A stretch of DNA of 64,000 bases from Planoprotostelium fungivorum (Eukaryota > Evosea > Variosea > Cavosteliida > Cavosteliaceae), in assembly GCA_003024175.1 (NCBI GenBank), contig MDYQ01000079.1, forward strand, positions 49,637-113,636. The letters run 5' to 3'. This document shows positions 20,906 to 36,794 of this stretch, in pieces. Numbering within the stretch: the first letter of the stretch is position 1; each line of letters opens with the position of its first letter. Under the pieces are notes generated by a model that was not told where the DNA came from, made no database searches, and saw only the letters and a list, made by a program, of their open reading frames with translations. The position numbers were made by a program, and so were the translations under genes.

Positions 20906-22720
20906 TTAATCGTGGGAGACCAAGGTGGCCAGCAGCGCTTTCACTGTGCCGGCGCCAAACTTTTGGAAACAGATGTAAACGGGAACTTCATGGGCGTTGA
21001 ACTTCTTTCTAAAGTCTCCGCGATTGGTCAGGTGAAAGCTGCCTGGTTGGGTGTCAACTCGCTCGCACTCATTCTCTCTACTCACTTGCGATGGACTTGT
21101 ATGTCGTGGTCAAGAATTGAACCTGATGAAAGGTCGGCATCGATGATGTGATGAGGAAGGACGGTGAGGCATCGATGATGATGACGATCACGTCTGGTTC
21201 ACCTTGAGTCCGCTGAGGTTATGTACTGGAGTCAATTCATCTGCTGCCGAAACTCCGAACGTGAGTCGCTTGAACCCTAAATCCGTCAAGACCCGACTGT
21301 ACGCATCCGGCAACTCACCCTCCTTCGACAGGGCTTGGATCATGCTCCAGAGGAGAAGCTCGCTGGCGCCTGTAACGGTCACATCGGCCCGTTTGAAATT
21401 TGAATCTCACCTTTCGGCGCGTCGGGCTGGATGATGGCGTGCTCGACGGACCAGGTAGATTCGGGTAACTTGTGGAGTGTCGCAAATCCGACTACGTTCT
21501 CTTCCGTTTCCGTTTTCTCAGTAACCCAGTACCATCTATCACGATCAGCATCATGATGATCTCGATCAGCATCATGATGATCTCGATCAGCATCATGATG
21601 ATCTCGATCAGCATCGTCATCGTCATCAGGCTCTCGATCAGCATCACGATCTCGACGATGATGACATGATAGAAATCTCCTCGTGGTCGATTGACTCACC
21701 TCCTCCTCTCTTGACAATCCCACGGTTTGATGTTGGTGATGAACAGTTGATCTCCTTTCCTGTTCTTCTGCCACTTCTCCAAGCAATGTTCCACTTTGTC
21801 TCTCACCTGTTCGAGATGAACGAAATGTCATTCATTTCTATCCACCTCGACGGGAGGCAAGACCAGTGATTCGTGGTAGTCACATCCTGCCCTCTTGGCT
21901 CGATTGCACGACTGTCTGACCGATGCCACCTGTCGATCATCAATGATGTGATCGCGATCATCACATCATGATCGCGATCACGATCGATGGATGGTGTTGA
22001 CGGTGATGATGATCATCATGATGAACAAGATGAATATTCACTTACCTCTTTCAATAGAGTCAAATCGACTACATCTTCTTTTGCACAAGCGATGGCACTC
22101 CAATCGTATTTCGTCGACAGAATTTTCTGCGTTTTTTCCGTCGCGACCAGCCAGACCACTTTCAGCCCCTTCTTCTGCATAGATATTTCAACGGAAATTC
22201 AGGGAAATGTCGCGGAAATGTCACCTTGCAGTGTACATCGACAAAAGAAGCGATGACTTCTTCTAGATCAGACGTGCGGCACAGTGGATCAGACATAACG
22301 ATCGCATATTTACCGGAGGGTATGTAACCCACCACCCCTGGTCACGTGATCAGACGTAGTGTACGTACGTAACGGTACGTACCGGCGCCGCTGTAGTACC
22401 GAACGTATTCTGGCTCGAGTAGAGCGGTGTGTGAGGCTTCTCCGTGGTGTTCGATGAGAGTTAAGAGTTGTTCTGTGGTCACTTCACCTTCCGTAGGTCT
22501 GACGCATCATCAGGTGATGACGATGATGAGACGTGGTCGATGATCTCATCTGATCGCATGTGATGTGATGGTGATGTGATGATGATGCATGATGTGAAGG
22601 TGGAGGAACTTCACTCTTTCAGGTCTCGTCTTGATATAGCTCGGATGATTCCCTTTGGATGTGGTGTGGTATCTGCTCTCCTGGGAAGTTGTATCGATCT
22701 CCTCACTTCGACGATGTCAT
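20906..22720 (-). CDS. DUF2156-type (LPG-synthase C-terminal-like) protein
   Basis: Spliced exons give MTSSKRADTTPHPKGIIRAI at the start, then EQLLTLIEHHGEASHTALLE. GGYIPSGKYAIVMSDPLC and KGLKVVWLVATEKTQKIL follow. Next come GDQLFITNIKPWDC, LPESTWSVEHAIIQPDAPKG and ELLLWSMIQAL. The final exons give LTFGVSAADELTPVHNLSG and FRKKFNAHEVPVYICFQKFG. The W-S-x-E-H and L-x-F-G-x-x-x-A-x-E-L pattern matches the GNAT-like C-terminal domain of bacterial lysylphosphatidylglycerol synthases and related DUF2156 proteins. Those use aminoacyl-tRNA to modify lipids. No N-terminal flippase-type membrane part is present, so it is the soluble domain only; its acceptor is unknown. The TAA at 20906 is clear. The start (22720) rests on a 14-nt first exon that keeps frame. 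Confidence 0.7.
21540..21662. repeat. Intronic 21-bp tandem repeat (ATGATCTCGATCAGCATCATG type)
   Basis: About four near-perfect 21-bp units, then degenerate ones, fill an intron of the DUF2156-type gene. Words such as GATCAGCATCATGATGATC are partly self-complementary. Confidence 0.85.
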
Positions 22721-22763
22721 CTGTCCACCATCAACACCATGCGACGTGATCGAAAGATCATGA

Positions 22764-24129
22764 TCACTTTCGGTCATGCCAGACTTGGTCTTTGTCTCGT
22801 TTGAGTTTTGTTGGATGGCAGTCATAGCTACTGCAGCCTTTATGCTGGAAGCTTCTCTGAAATATCTTCAACTTTTTTGCGAAAATTTCTCCTCTCACCT
22901 CTGCGTACCGATCATCTCGTATTTCGGTGCATGATCCTGATGTCTTTAGATCATCTTCATGATGGTGCGTCACCAGCGATGCCTGTACGACCGATCTCTC
23001 TCTGTCGATCTCAGCCAATCTCGTCTTCAATCGCGCTGCCTCTTCGTCCAATTGAACGAGTTTACCCTCCAGCTGGTGGTAATGTGAGACGATGATGTTC
23101 ATACATGACGATATCACCATCTGTCTCTCGGTCAGTTGCTTGACTGTGGGTTCTGGGAGGCTTCCACGATTCGAAGAGTTATCGTTGGATGTAGAGGGGG
23201 TGGACGAGTCTCTGTGGACGTTCAGAGGATGATTGTCCGTGTGGGATGGTCTTCACGCTCTAGTGCCGGCGGAATTGCGTCTAGAATGGTGGTGCTGATC
23301 TTCTCCAACACTGTTTCGCAGCTAATCGGTGTTGAATGATACAATCAACTTACGTCATATCACCTTGTCTGATAGATGGCCCAGGATGTCTGCGGCGTGC
23401 TATCTTCTTCAGGTGAGATCTTCGATAGTGCCTCACCTCTTTCACACTTCCGATGGATAACTTCCTCCTCGATGGAGATTCTTGACGATCTTGCGATGGA
23501 TGCACGCTCAATCTACTCTCAGAGTGCTTCTCTTCGGTATGTGCGGAATGTGGAGACGATACTGAAGAACTGTGCGAAGAAGCTGATCCTGCATCTTCCT
23601 TTGTTCTCGACCAGTTCCCCGCCACGACGGGGGAATTAGCACCTCTCGACCAATCCATCTTCTTCGTATCGCCCGTGTTGATGTCTGACCCGGGTTGTTG
23701 TGGTTTTTCCACCGAAAGGCCAAAACCGGCCGACAGCGTGTCATATGATCTGCACGGAAATCTCGAACGATCACGCACCGCACTTCTCATGTGGATATGG
23801 ATGAAACTCAGCGAGTGAATAGAAGACAGCCAGTCAATCAAGGAATGGTGAAAGATGATCGACACGATGATGATCGGTATTCATGTAATCCTATTGAGTC
23901 CGCAGAACGATAGTGCGGCGCGCCGCGGTATGTGGTGATGACCTGACGAATAGAAGTGTAGTTTCACCTCAGTTCTCCCTTGTGGTGACGCCCGCCCGTC
24001 TACTTTTTTCGCGGTGCGTATTCTGGTAAGCCTTCGATTGTACGCGCGGTGCCAAGCAAGCCGCCATGCACCTCGTCGAATCGCATGTTCAGTGCTCATC
24101 GAATGCAATTGTCTCCTGGTGGTATTCAT
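22764..24129 (-). CDS. Coiled-coil protein of unknown family
   Basis: A minus-strand gene whose best exons give KMDWSRGANSPVVAGNWSRT and RLSVHPSQDRQESPSRRKL (23470-23760). A Ser-rich linker follows, then GSLPEPTVKQLTERQMVISS. A helix-forming block follows: LVQLDEEAARLKTRLAEIDR, near 22985-23095. Basic residues dominate the proposed first exon (MNTTRRQLHSMSTEHAIRRG, ATG at 24129), but the joins between 23760 and 24020 are uncertain and the first exon could belong elsewhere. The end at 22764 (VWHDRK-stop) leaves 43 bp to the start of the DUF2156-type gene on the same strand. No named family recognised. A cytoskeletal or scaffold role is possible only on the grounds of the coiled coil. Confidence 0.45.
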
Positions 24130-24353
24130 ATCACTGAGAAAATATTTGTGCAATCAATCATGTTGTGAAATCGTCTAGAGACGAGTGTCCCTGCGATGAA
24201 CGAGGTAGAATGTGCACCTCCTTTGAGCTGGCCTCGCTTGTTTTATTCGCCTTATCTTTGGGTGTAGTTTTACAATAGGGGCATCCCCTGTAGAAAACAA
24301 ACGTGCGATCATCAAGGTGAATTCGCAATTTGCTCCAGTTCAATTATACGACG

Positions 24354-26760
24354 ATGAACTGGACCTCATACATCACGTTGAGTCTACTGGCTACGGGTAT
24401 ATCTCTCTCCAGCATATACATCAACTCGCATGACATCAGGTCATTCAAAGCACAGCTGAGGAACTCCTCCCTGGCCATAGTGGTCAGTATTGACGTCGGG
24501 AGAATTCTTGATTGATCTGTAATAGTTGATAGCCAACACATTGTTCATAGCCCTCTTTGGATTATGGAAGACCATACAATTGATCGTGTTCGGTCAACTT
24601 CGCGATATAGAAGCCAAGGTGATATATTCACGAAGAATATACGTGAAGAGAGGGTTAATGGAGTGCAGAATGTGTATGATAGATTGTTACAGTGGGCAGT
24701 TCTAAAGTTCCTCTTCGTCACGGCAATGAATAGCACCGACGCGACGCAAGATACCATCTTTTGGGTTATATGGTTTACTTTCATCGGTTTCATCAAGTCC
24801 TTCTCGCTTCTATCCAGAGACCGTCTAGAATACGTGAGCCGTCCACTTGATCCGTGGAGAAGATGATTTACATTTTCAAATCAGATCACGACATTCAACC
24901 CCTCTACGCGGCCATTGGCTCATGCGAAGATCGTCATCCTTCTCTTCCTCATCTTGGCCTGTGGTGAGTTCCCCCCACTTGAACCCATTCATTCTAATGA
25001 TCTCAGACACTTATGCATCTTATTTCTGCCTCGTCACATTTAGACAGAAGGGCATACCTCTCATCATGCTTCTCACCTTCGAGGTGAACGACTCGTCTCC
25101 CAATCATCATCATCATCCATCCCATATCACACATACACAATGCAGATCTCGTCGATCATCTAACTCATGCAGTGCATCGCTCTCTTTCTAGACACCATCC
25201 AGACTCTCGTGAAGTATGGAATCCACATCGTTGACATCTCGACGTCTCAGACCTGGGAGTCACGAGGCGCTTGGATCTACTACACTGAATTTCTCACCGA
25301 CACACTCATCCTTGTTCTCACCCTGGGTCATTACATTCAGTTCTTCCTGCATCACGGCATACACGTGACGTTGATCGATGGTATACTCTTCCTCTATATG
25401 AAGAACGTGGCAACCAATCTGAGGTGATGACGACGATCTGATGATGACATGATGATCTGATGATTATGTGATGGTCGTATGATCCGATGATGATCATCAT
25501 GATACGATGACTGATGTCTTCAGATTGAAGATCAATACCTACAGAAACTACAGAAAACTGGCGGCAGACATGAAAGAGAAGTACCCAGACGTTCCTTCTG
25601 AAGAATTAGCCCAATTAGACGACGTCTGTGCCGTGTGTCACGATCGCATGCTGACTGCCAAGCGACTTCCCTGCTCCCACATATTCCACCAGTACGTAAC
25701 TCGAATTCTCGTCGAAATCTCCACCACTCACCCCCACAGCTCGTGCTTGCGATCTTGGCTCGAAAACCACCACAACTGTCCCACTTGTAGATATTCTCTC
25801 ATCGATAATGTACCTGCCCCCAACGGCAGCAACCAAGTCAGTGCCAGGCCAGACGAACAGCCGAGAGAGGGTAGAGAGGAATTGTTCCGATTCAGTGAGT
25901 TTTCAAAAATCGCGTTGTAGATTGAACGTCCCAGATGGTCCCAGGTGGAGCAGCTGGTTGCCTTCGATACAGATCGTATCGGAGAGGAGACACGTACATC
26001 CTGGCAACAGGGTGGTCCCCGGAGGTCAAGTGGCTGTGCCCGTTCAACTCATGCAGCAAGTGCAAGAGATATTTCCTCACTTACCGTTGAGAGTCATCGC
26101 TGAAGACTTATCTCACACGATGTCGGTCGAGGTAAGTGTTCCATCTTTTCATCATCACGATGTGATCATCGTCATCATCGACATCATGATGATCATGACA
26201 CTCTTTAGACGACGATCAACAATTTCGTCGAGGGAAGATATCCCCCGAGTTACTATCAGATCGAGAGGGAGACCGCTCAACAGCAGCAAGCCGCCGCCGC
26301 ACAGGCACAGGCAACACACAATGCATCCACCACTACAACAGCTCAGAATAATTTGGGAAGCACACAGAAGAATCGATTGATGGAAGAGATGATGAAGGAG
26401 AAGGAGAAGGAGGGCGGCGAGGCACAGATGCCTTCGGTCAGCAGCACGCAGTTTGGAGATACGTTCTTCAGCACGTCGCAGCAGAGACAGCAGAGTCTCG
26501 CAGAGAGGAGAAAGAAGATGTTAGAACACGCAAGAAGGTGGGTCAACACATCATCATCACATCACCATCATCACATCATCACATCATCATCACCATCATC
26601 ACATTATCATCACATCATCATCACATCATCATCACCATCATCACACAATAGACCAAACTGACCCCTCCATAGAGAATACGTCGAGAGAGAACACAAGAAG
26701 CTCCACGAGGGAGGAACCACTCCCCCCACACCAAATTCAGAAGACAAAAAGACAAACTAA
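24354..26760 (+). CDS. AMFR: AMFR/gp78-like ER membrane RING-CUE E3 ubiquitin ligase
   Basis: gp78 sits in the ER membrane and ubiquitinates misfolded or regulated proteins for ERAD. The ATG at 24354 gives MNWTSYITLSLLATGISLSS, the first of several membrane segments. Others are TLFIALFGLWKTIQLIVFGQ, FWVIWFTFIGFIKSF, IVILLFLILAC and LILVLTLGHYIQFFLHHGIH. An amphipathic stretch (LKINTYRNYRKLAADM) leads to the RING: CAVCHDRMLTAKRLPCSHIF, then H-x2-C and CPTC (C3H2C3). A CUE-type ubiquitin-binding domain follows (VQEIFPHLPLRVIAEDLSHT, NNFVEGRYP). The tail is Gln/Ala-rich and basic (RRKKMLEHARR) and ends in DKKTN. The order TM-RING-CUE separates it from HRD1, which lacks CUE. The TAA is at 26758-26760, only 10 bp from the RUVBL1 stop. 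Confidence 0.87.
26535..26655. repeat. ATC/CATCACA low-complexity repeat in an AMFR intron
   Basis: CATCATCACATCACC-type words fill this intron near the 3' end of the AMFR-like gene. Confidence 0.85.
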
Positions 26761-26770
26761 AGGACAATGT

Positions 26771-28902
<2,132 letters not shown>

Positions 28903-30492
28903 ATGAAGAGGAAAGTCACGTTCAGCGACGATATAGAGGATCAAATCGCCCAACAAGAAGAGTTCTTCAACTCGGGTGCCCGGCCGGCAGCTCATGCTCG
29001 TCGAGTGGGCGTCACCACATCTTCTAGTTATAACTTCAAAACAAATTATAACTTTGGCATTGAAGAACCAAAACCGGCATCTTTAATGGACACCGATGTC
29101 GATGATCCATTCGTGGAAGATCAGTGGATCGCGGGAGAAGATGAAGGCAGTAGTCGAGCTTTCACGGCGCCCGATTATTCAGAAGATGTGAAAGAGGCAT
29201 TGTCGAGTAAAGAGACTGCGATCAGTGCTGCACCGGTGAACATTGCACCTACAACTGCGAGAATGGAAGATACGAAACCACCGACAAAGACGAAACAACA
29301 GGTTGTATACGGTTGATGTCTCCGATCGATCTTCATTCCACTCGATGATCAAATGTCCATCTACCATCTTCTAACATGGACAGATGGAGTTGGAAGAGCT
29401 ATTGGAAACTTGTCGCTTTGATTTCAACGGAAACATCTTGTCTTTAGGTGATAATGTTGCATCAGGAATCACATACTGAACGAAGATCAGAGGAACAGCA
29501 AGATCTACCCACACATCTCGGACTGCATCATCACGGTAAAGACGCCGATAAAGCCGGTTACGCCTTCAGTGAGGAACTTCACCATCGTGTTCAGATCATG
29601 AATTCGATACTTTTATTTGTCTTTCACTCATGCTTCATCACAGGTGAACTCTTCCTCTTGATACGAAGCACTGTGCCCGCTCAGAGGACAGTCAGTTTAC
29701 GAACTCTCAACGCCATCATCTCAAAGTGCAAGACACCATACTATAAAGACATCGGTGGGTCACATGTTGCATGAGAGCTCCGTTCACTCTCTCACAGTGG
29801 GAGGGGGCATACAATTGGTCAATTTTCTGGTAGACAAGTACGATCTGCCCTTCCATGCGGTGATGTCGTTAGATGAGAGGAACTTTACGGCCGGTGTCTC
29901 TGCTATACATCTTATCCATAATCTAACCGTACCGAATCGAAGTGGGTGGACGTTCTATCCTCGGATAGAAAGATGTGATGTTCGTATGATGTTGATGGAA
30001 CATCAGAACATTGGACGGCACACATGATGGACCATATGGACACGGCAGAATGGGACGACTATTCGTTCAAATCGTTTTCAGAAGAAATCCTGCTCGTGAT
30101 GGACAAGTTGGAAGTATTCGAAAAACTGGGGTGAATGATGCATCCCAATCAGATGGCTCACATGTTCCCCTTAGAAATTACATCGCGTTCAACAACGTCG
30201 AAGTCAATGAGCTCATCTTATCCATCATCTCATTTTGGTCTTCCATCAGTGACAAGATGGCCGCACGAATCGCCACCGTGAGACCCTTCACCTTCTATCG
30301 ACCTATCTTCTGATATCTTTCAGTCCCCTCTCATCATGGCAGCCTTCGATGACGCCACCATTTTGACATCTCCTGTGGATCATCGGCAAGGTGTGACCTC
30401 AGCTGATCATATCATTCTCATCGCTTCCATCAGCCTTCGACACGCTGCGGTCACGTCTCAACGCTCTCGAGCCCATACCGTTCGACTTGTGA
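28903..30492 (+). CDS. RPAP1: Short RPAP1 (RNA polymerase II-associated protein 1) homologue
   Basis: RPAP1 binds RNA polymerase II and is needed for its assembly, nuclear import and Mediator contact. The ATG at 28903 gives MKRKVTFSDDIEDQIAQQEE, then FFNSGARPAAH, like the RPAP1 N-terminal domain. After a linker the signature block appears: MELEELLETCRFDFNGNILS, then DLPTHLGLHHHGKDADKAGY, LFLLIRSTVPAQRTVSLRTL and NAIISKCKTPYYKDIG. The DLPTHLGLHHHG string is the family hallmark. Later exons give GGGIQLVNFLVDKYDLPFH, EVNELILSIISFWSSISDKM and FDTLRSRLNALEPIPFDL with TGA at 30490-30492. The spliced product is roughly 400 residues, against about 1,400 in animals and plants, so most of the C-terminal helical part is absent. 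Internal exon borders between 29600 and 30140 are approximate. Confidence 0.85.
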
Positions 30493-30702
30493 GCTTGTGG
30501 ACCCTTCATGTTCAATAAAAGAGACCGACGTTTCATTACAATCCCCCTCTTTGTCTGGCGAATTGATAGAATTGACACCGGAGATATAGAACTCTCGTGA
30601 CCCTTCCACCACACAGGTCAGGTGACATTCACAATTACTCTACATGAGATCAGCCGACCAGGTGAGGAGGAGTAAAAGACATCTGACGCTGATCGGACGA
30701 CG

Positions 30703-33426
<2,724 letters not shown>

Positions 33427-33531
33427 TGAGATAAAGAGACGTGTGACTTTTTTTCGTCTTATTTTAAGAATACCGATTTTTAGGCTGCGCATCACCGCCC
33501 ACCTGGCACTCATTGCATATAGAAGAGAGAT

Positions 33532-34309
33532 ATGGGGCTGTTTTCAGACATCTTTTCGAGCTTGTTCAACAAGAAGAAGCTCAGGATGGTTTGTGTTGGT
33601 TTAGACAATAGTGGTAAGACGACCATCATCAATTGGTTCAAGCCAAAAAAGGTGGGAGGATCCCCCATCTGTTCGTGTCGGGGTCAAATGAACATCGGGC
33701 ATTTCGAAACATCGAAACATATGATGCACTGCTGACTTAAAACAGGCCGTCGAAATCGTCCCTACGGTTGGATATCAGGTAGATCTCTTTTGATGTACTT
33801 CATGTGACGGATCGGTTTGGAATGACTGATACAGGTCGAAGAGTTCAGCAAGCATGGAATCAATTTCACAGTTTTAGACATGTCGGGCCAGAACAAATAC
33901 AGAAACATGTGGGAGCACTACTACAATGATGCGGGAGCCATCATCTGGGTCATCGATGGAAGCGACAAGTTCAGATTAGTCGTAGTCAAAGACGAACTCA
34001 ACGCTCTCTTAGCTCATCCAGGTGAATGCGACGGACACATTGCATCTCATCTCAAGTGATTCAACAGCCGTCAAGAAGAACGCCGTCCCCGTTCTCCTCT
34101 ATGTCAACAAAGTGGACGTTCCAGAGTGCATGACAAACGATGAGATCACGGCAGGTTTAGAGCTCGAGAAGATCTCAGGGCACCCGTGGCATCTGAGGTG
34201 AGCCGACAGACGTAAAATGTGATGACACGATCGCAGCCGCAGCAACGGCATCACAGGAGAGGGAGTCGAGGAGGGTGTCAGCTGGTTGGTAAACAACATC
34301 AAGAAGTGA
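33532..34309 (+). CDS. ARL6: ARL6 (BBS3) small GTPase
   Basis: ARL6 is the Arf-like GTPase that recruits the BBSome to membranes for ciliary cargo transport. The ATG at 33532 gives MGLFSDIFSSLFNKKKLRMV; Gly2 and an amphipathic N-terminus fit membrane binding. Motifs: P-loop GLDNSGKT, IINWFKPKK, switch I VPTVGYQ, switch II DMSGQNKYRNMWEHYYND, then AIIWVIDGSDKFR and NKVD. The C-terminal part includes GHPWHLSRSNGITGEGVEEG and VSWLVNNIKK. DMSGQ-x-x-YRN-x-WEHYY and NSGKTTIIN are specific to ARL6 rather than ARF1 or SAR1. Four introns of about 50-75 nt. The stop is TGA at 34307-34309. Together with RSPH4/6 it supports a ciliated life stage. Confidence 0.93.
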
Positions 34310-34668
34310 TATTAAGAATATAAACCGATCTGATTTCACTCTCCATCTTAAAGTGGACGTTGATGCGAGTCTACAGTCTGCAAGCTTGCACGTCATGTTT
34401 TGCGTCCTTCATCGCGCACGCCGCAGATGAGGTCTACTGTGCTGCTGACGGTGTTGAGCTTATATGAAATGGTATGTTGAAGTGTCCTCATGCATCACGG
34501 CGGGACGTGATGGGCTCACCACTCGATTTAACCAGCTTCACCTTAATCTACAACGAATATGTCAGAATAGTTTTTGAAGAGAAGTTGTCACCCGCTGTCA
34601 TACTGGAAACCCACCACGAAGAGTTGAGAAGTTGAGTTTCACTCGTCGATCATTCTCCAAACGACAAC
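34310..34668. other. Intergenic spacer between ARL6 and the chitosanase gene
   Basis: No exon recognised. One ATCTACAACGAATA half-motif lies at about 34547-34560. The last 100 bp are promoter and leader of the chitosanase-like gene. Confidence 0.55.
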
Positions 34669-36354
34669 ATGAGCGTCAGAACTCTCTGTCTCTTCCTTGG
34701 ACTCTTCCTTCTGGTCGGATCGGCCATCGCACAGAACTGCGGATGTGAAGGATCGGAATGTTGCAGCCAATGGGGGTGAATGAACTTGTCATTGTTTGCA
34801 TCGACTCAACCTCTTTAGATATTGTGGATCTACCGCTGACTACTGTCAAAACGGTGCGACTTCACATCCATCAGATACACCTCACATACCGGACTTGAGC
34901 CTCTTCTGATCTTTCTATAGGCTGCCGTGAGAACTGTTGGGGATCAACTTCCACCTCCGGAGGTTCTTCATCCTCTTCCACTGGTAACAGTGACGACAAG
35001 GGAACCGTCGAGAAGGGAGATCGTGCCGGCAGCGACATCGAAACCACATCTGCATCTTCAGCTCAAGACTGTCAATCCAAATGCTTCGATAACTCGGCCT
35101 GTGGAGCTTGGGCTTTCGATTCGTGTGGAAAGAGGTGAGAAGTGATGATCTTGGAACGACCTCTGATGGAGTTCATCAGCAAGTGCTGGTTGAAGAGTGG
35201 ATCGCCCAAGAGAAACGCCACCATCAGCTGCAGACAGTCTGGACTCATCAAGAGATCATCCAGCTCGTCCTCCGGCTCTTCTTCTGGCTCCTCCACTGGC
35301 TCTTCCACTTCTGGCTTTACTTCGGGAAGCACCTCCGGCAACGGTGGAAACGGTAATGACCTCATCCTCCATATCACATCTGTGTCAACGTCCGTCACCT
35401 CTTCTCACCTCTTTACAGGCGTCCAGACCTCTTGCCAGAAGGAGATGAGTTTCCGTATCACCTCCATCTACGAGAACTCCACCCCGGACCTTCAATACTG
35501 CTTCTGCTCGTGGCAGAACGACAAGCACGGTATCACAGGTGAGCACCCCTCCATCACATCGATCGCATTCCATCCATCTCATCCTCTTTCTCATTCTCTT
35601 TCTCAGCCGGTTTCCCTGGCTTCACCACTCGCGACGGTGACGCCCTCGAGTTCTTAGAGAAATATCAAAAGGACAACGGAGACAACTCTTTCACCTCCCT
35701 CATGGGGGCCGTCAGAGCCGCAAAGGGCACGAACAACAACATCAACGGCTACTGCAACGCATGGAAGAAGGAGTGCCCGCTGGATCGTTTCAAGAGAGCC
35801 GAAGTTGCTTACGTGGACGTCAACTACTACGGAAACTCACAGACGGTGATGAGATGATGTCGCTGATGGCATGCTGAAGTGAGACAGGTGGCCAAGCAGT
35901 ACGGTATCACTTCTCCCCTCGTTCAGGCTCTGGTGAGTCCCAAAATTCACAAATAAATCGAGATAAAATACTGACCGCCACCCAGTTCTACGACACGAAC
36001 ATCATGCAAGGAGACGGAGGCAGCACTTACGATCTATCCGGTATCGCCAAGTGGACCAAGCAGCAGATGGGCACCCCAGACTCTTCCTCTGCTTCTCAAC
36101 TCGCTTGGGGCAAGAAGTTCTTAGACAGAAGATCCTGGGTGTTCCAAAACAGTCCAGAGGGTGGCTGGGAGGACTGCCAATACAGGTGACACACTCTCTC
36201 TCATGGCAATGATGGCTGAACGAGAGACAGAATCAACTCTTGGAAATACATTCTGAACAACAACGACGCCTCCATGCCTGGTACCTCCACGAAGATCTTA
36301 GAGAACGGAGGACAGCCCATGACCATCCGCTGCACCGGTGACGGCTTCAACTAA
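34669..36354 (+). CDS. Secreted hevein-tagged chitosanase (GH46-like)
   Basis: MSVRTLCLFLGLFLLVGSAI is a signal peptide. NCGCEGSECCSQWGYCGSTA with YCQNGC and NC is a type-1 chitin-binding (hevein) domain whose eight Cys are spread over three short exons. A second Cys-rich piece, SAQDCQSKCFDNSACGAWAF, then DSCGKRCWLKSG, looks like a PAN/apple module. A Ser/Gly/Thr-rich linker (about 35245-35355) leads to the catalytic part. This has MSFRITSIYENSTPDLQYCF, CSWQNDKHGITAGFPGFTTR, DGDALEFLEKY, VAYVDVNYYGNSQ, QYGITSPLVQALFYDTNI and VFQNSPEGGWEDCQYRI. The YEN ... D-x-H-G-I-T-A-G-F pattern matches GH46-type chitosanases, in which a Glu and an Asp catalyse hydrolysis of chitosan. The exact GH family (46, or a related lysozyme-like one) needs a profile search. 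The TAA is at 36352-36354. Confidence 0.82.
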
Positions 36355-36550
36355 AGTTGAATAAACGTCTGTTGTACCAACGCTCAGATTTTCTGAGACA
36401 CACAGCACGATGAACGAGATCTCGACCGACAACCCACTCTTTATCTAACACCCAAAGTCATCTCCCTCCTCTCTTCCCTCCGATGTCTAAAATCTCCCAC
36501 CGTGACTCTATACGTGAATGTCCTCCTGTAAATCAATAATTTTTACCATA

Positions 36551-36721
36551 TCAAGATGATTTCATGTCGTGACACGCCTCGTCACCGATGAGCGTTGAGA
36601 CTCTCTCCTCCTTCTCCCCTCCTCCTTCTTCGTTCAAGAGTCGAACGGCTTCCATCACGATCGCATCATCTAACGTCGTCCTCCCTTTCAAGACCGATCG
36701 AAAGCCTTCGAAGAAAGTCAT
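36551..36721 (-). CDS. Possible 56-residue acidic protein or 3' exon (tentative)
   Basis: The minus-strand ATG at 36721 gives MTFFEGFRSVLKGRTTLDDA, then IVMEAVRLLNEEGGGEKEER, and ends MKSS with TGA at 36551-36553. The frame has coding-like composition and a possible helix. It lies just downstream of the UNG stop (36795) on the same strand, so it could be a separate small gene or an alternative 3' exon. No family recognised. Confidence 0.3.
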   Translation of the reverse strand: MTFFEGFRSVLKGRTTLDDAIVMEAVRLLNEEGGGEKEERVSTLIGDEACHDMKSS

Positions 36722-36794
36722 GATGTCAAATCCACTTTTCTAGACGTTGCGAAATGATGACAACACCAACGTGCTCTTTTTATTCGTTCCATCA

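Noticed and set aside
24354-26760. HRD1/synoviolin as identity of the ER ligase
   Set aside because: A CUE domain follows the RING and the loop sequence fits AMFR/gp78; HRD1 lacks CUE.
33532-34309. SAR1 or ARF1 as identity of the small GTPase
   Set aside because: The switch II block DMSGQ-x-x-YRN-x-WEHYY and the N-terminus match ARL6.
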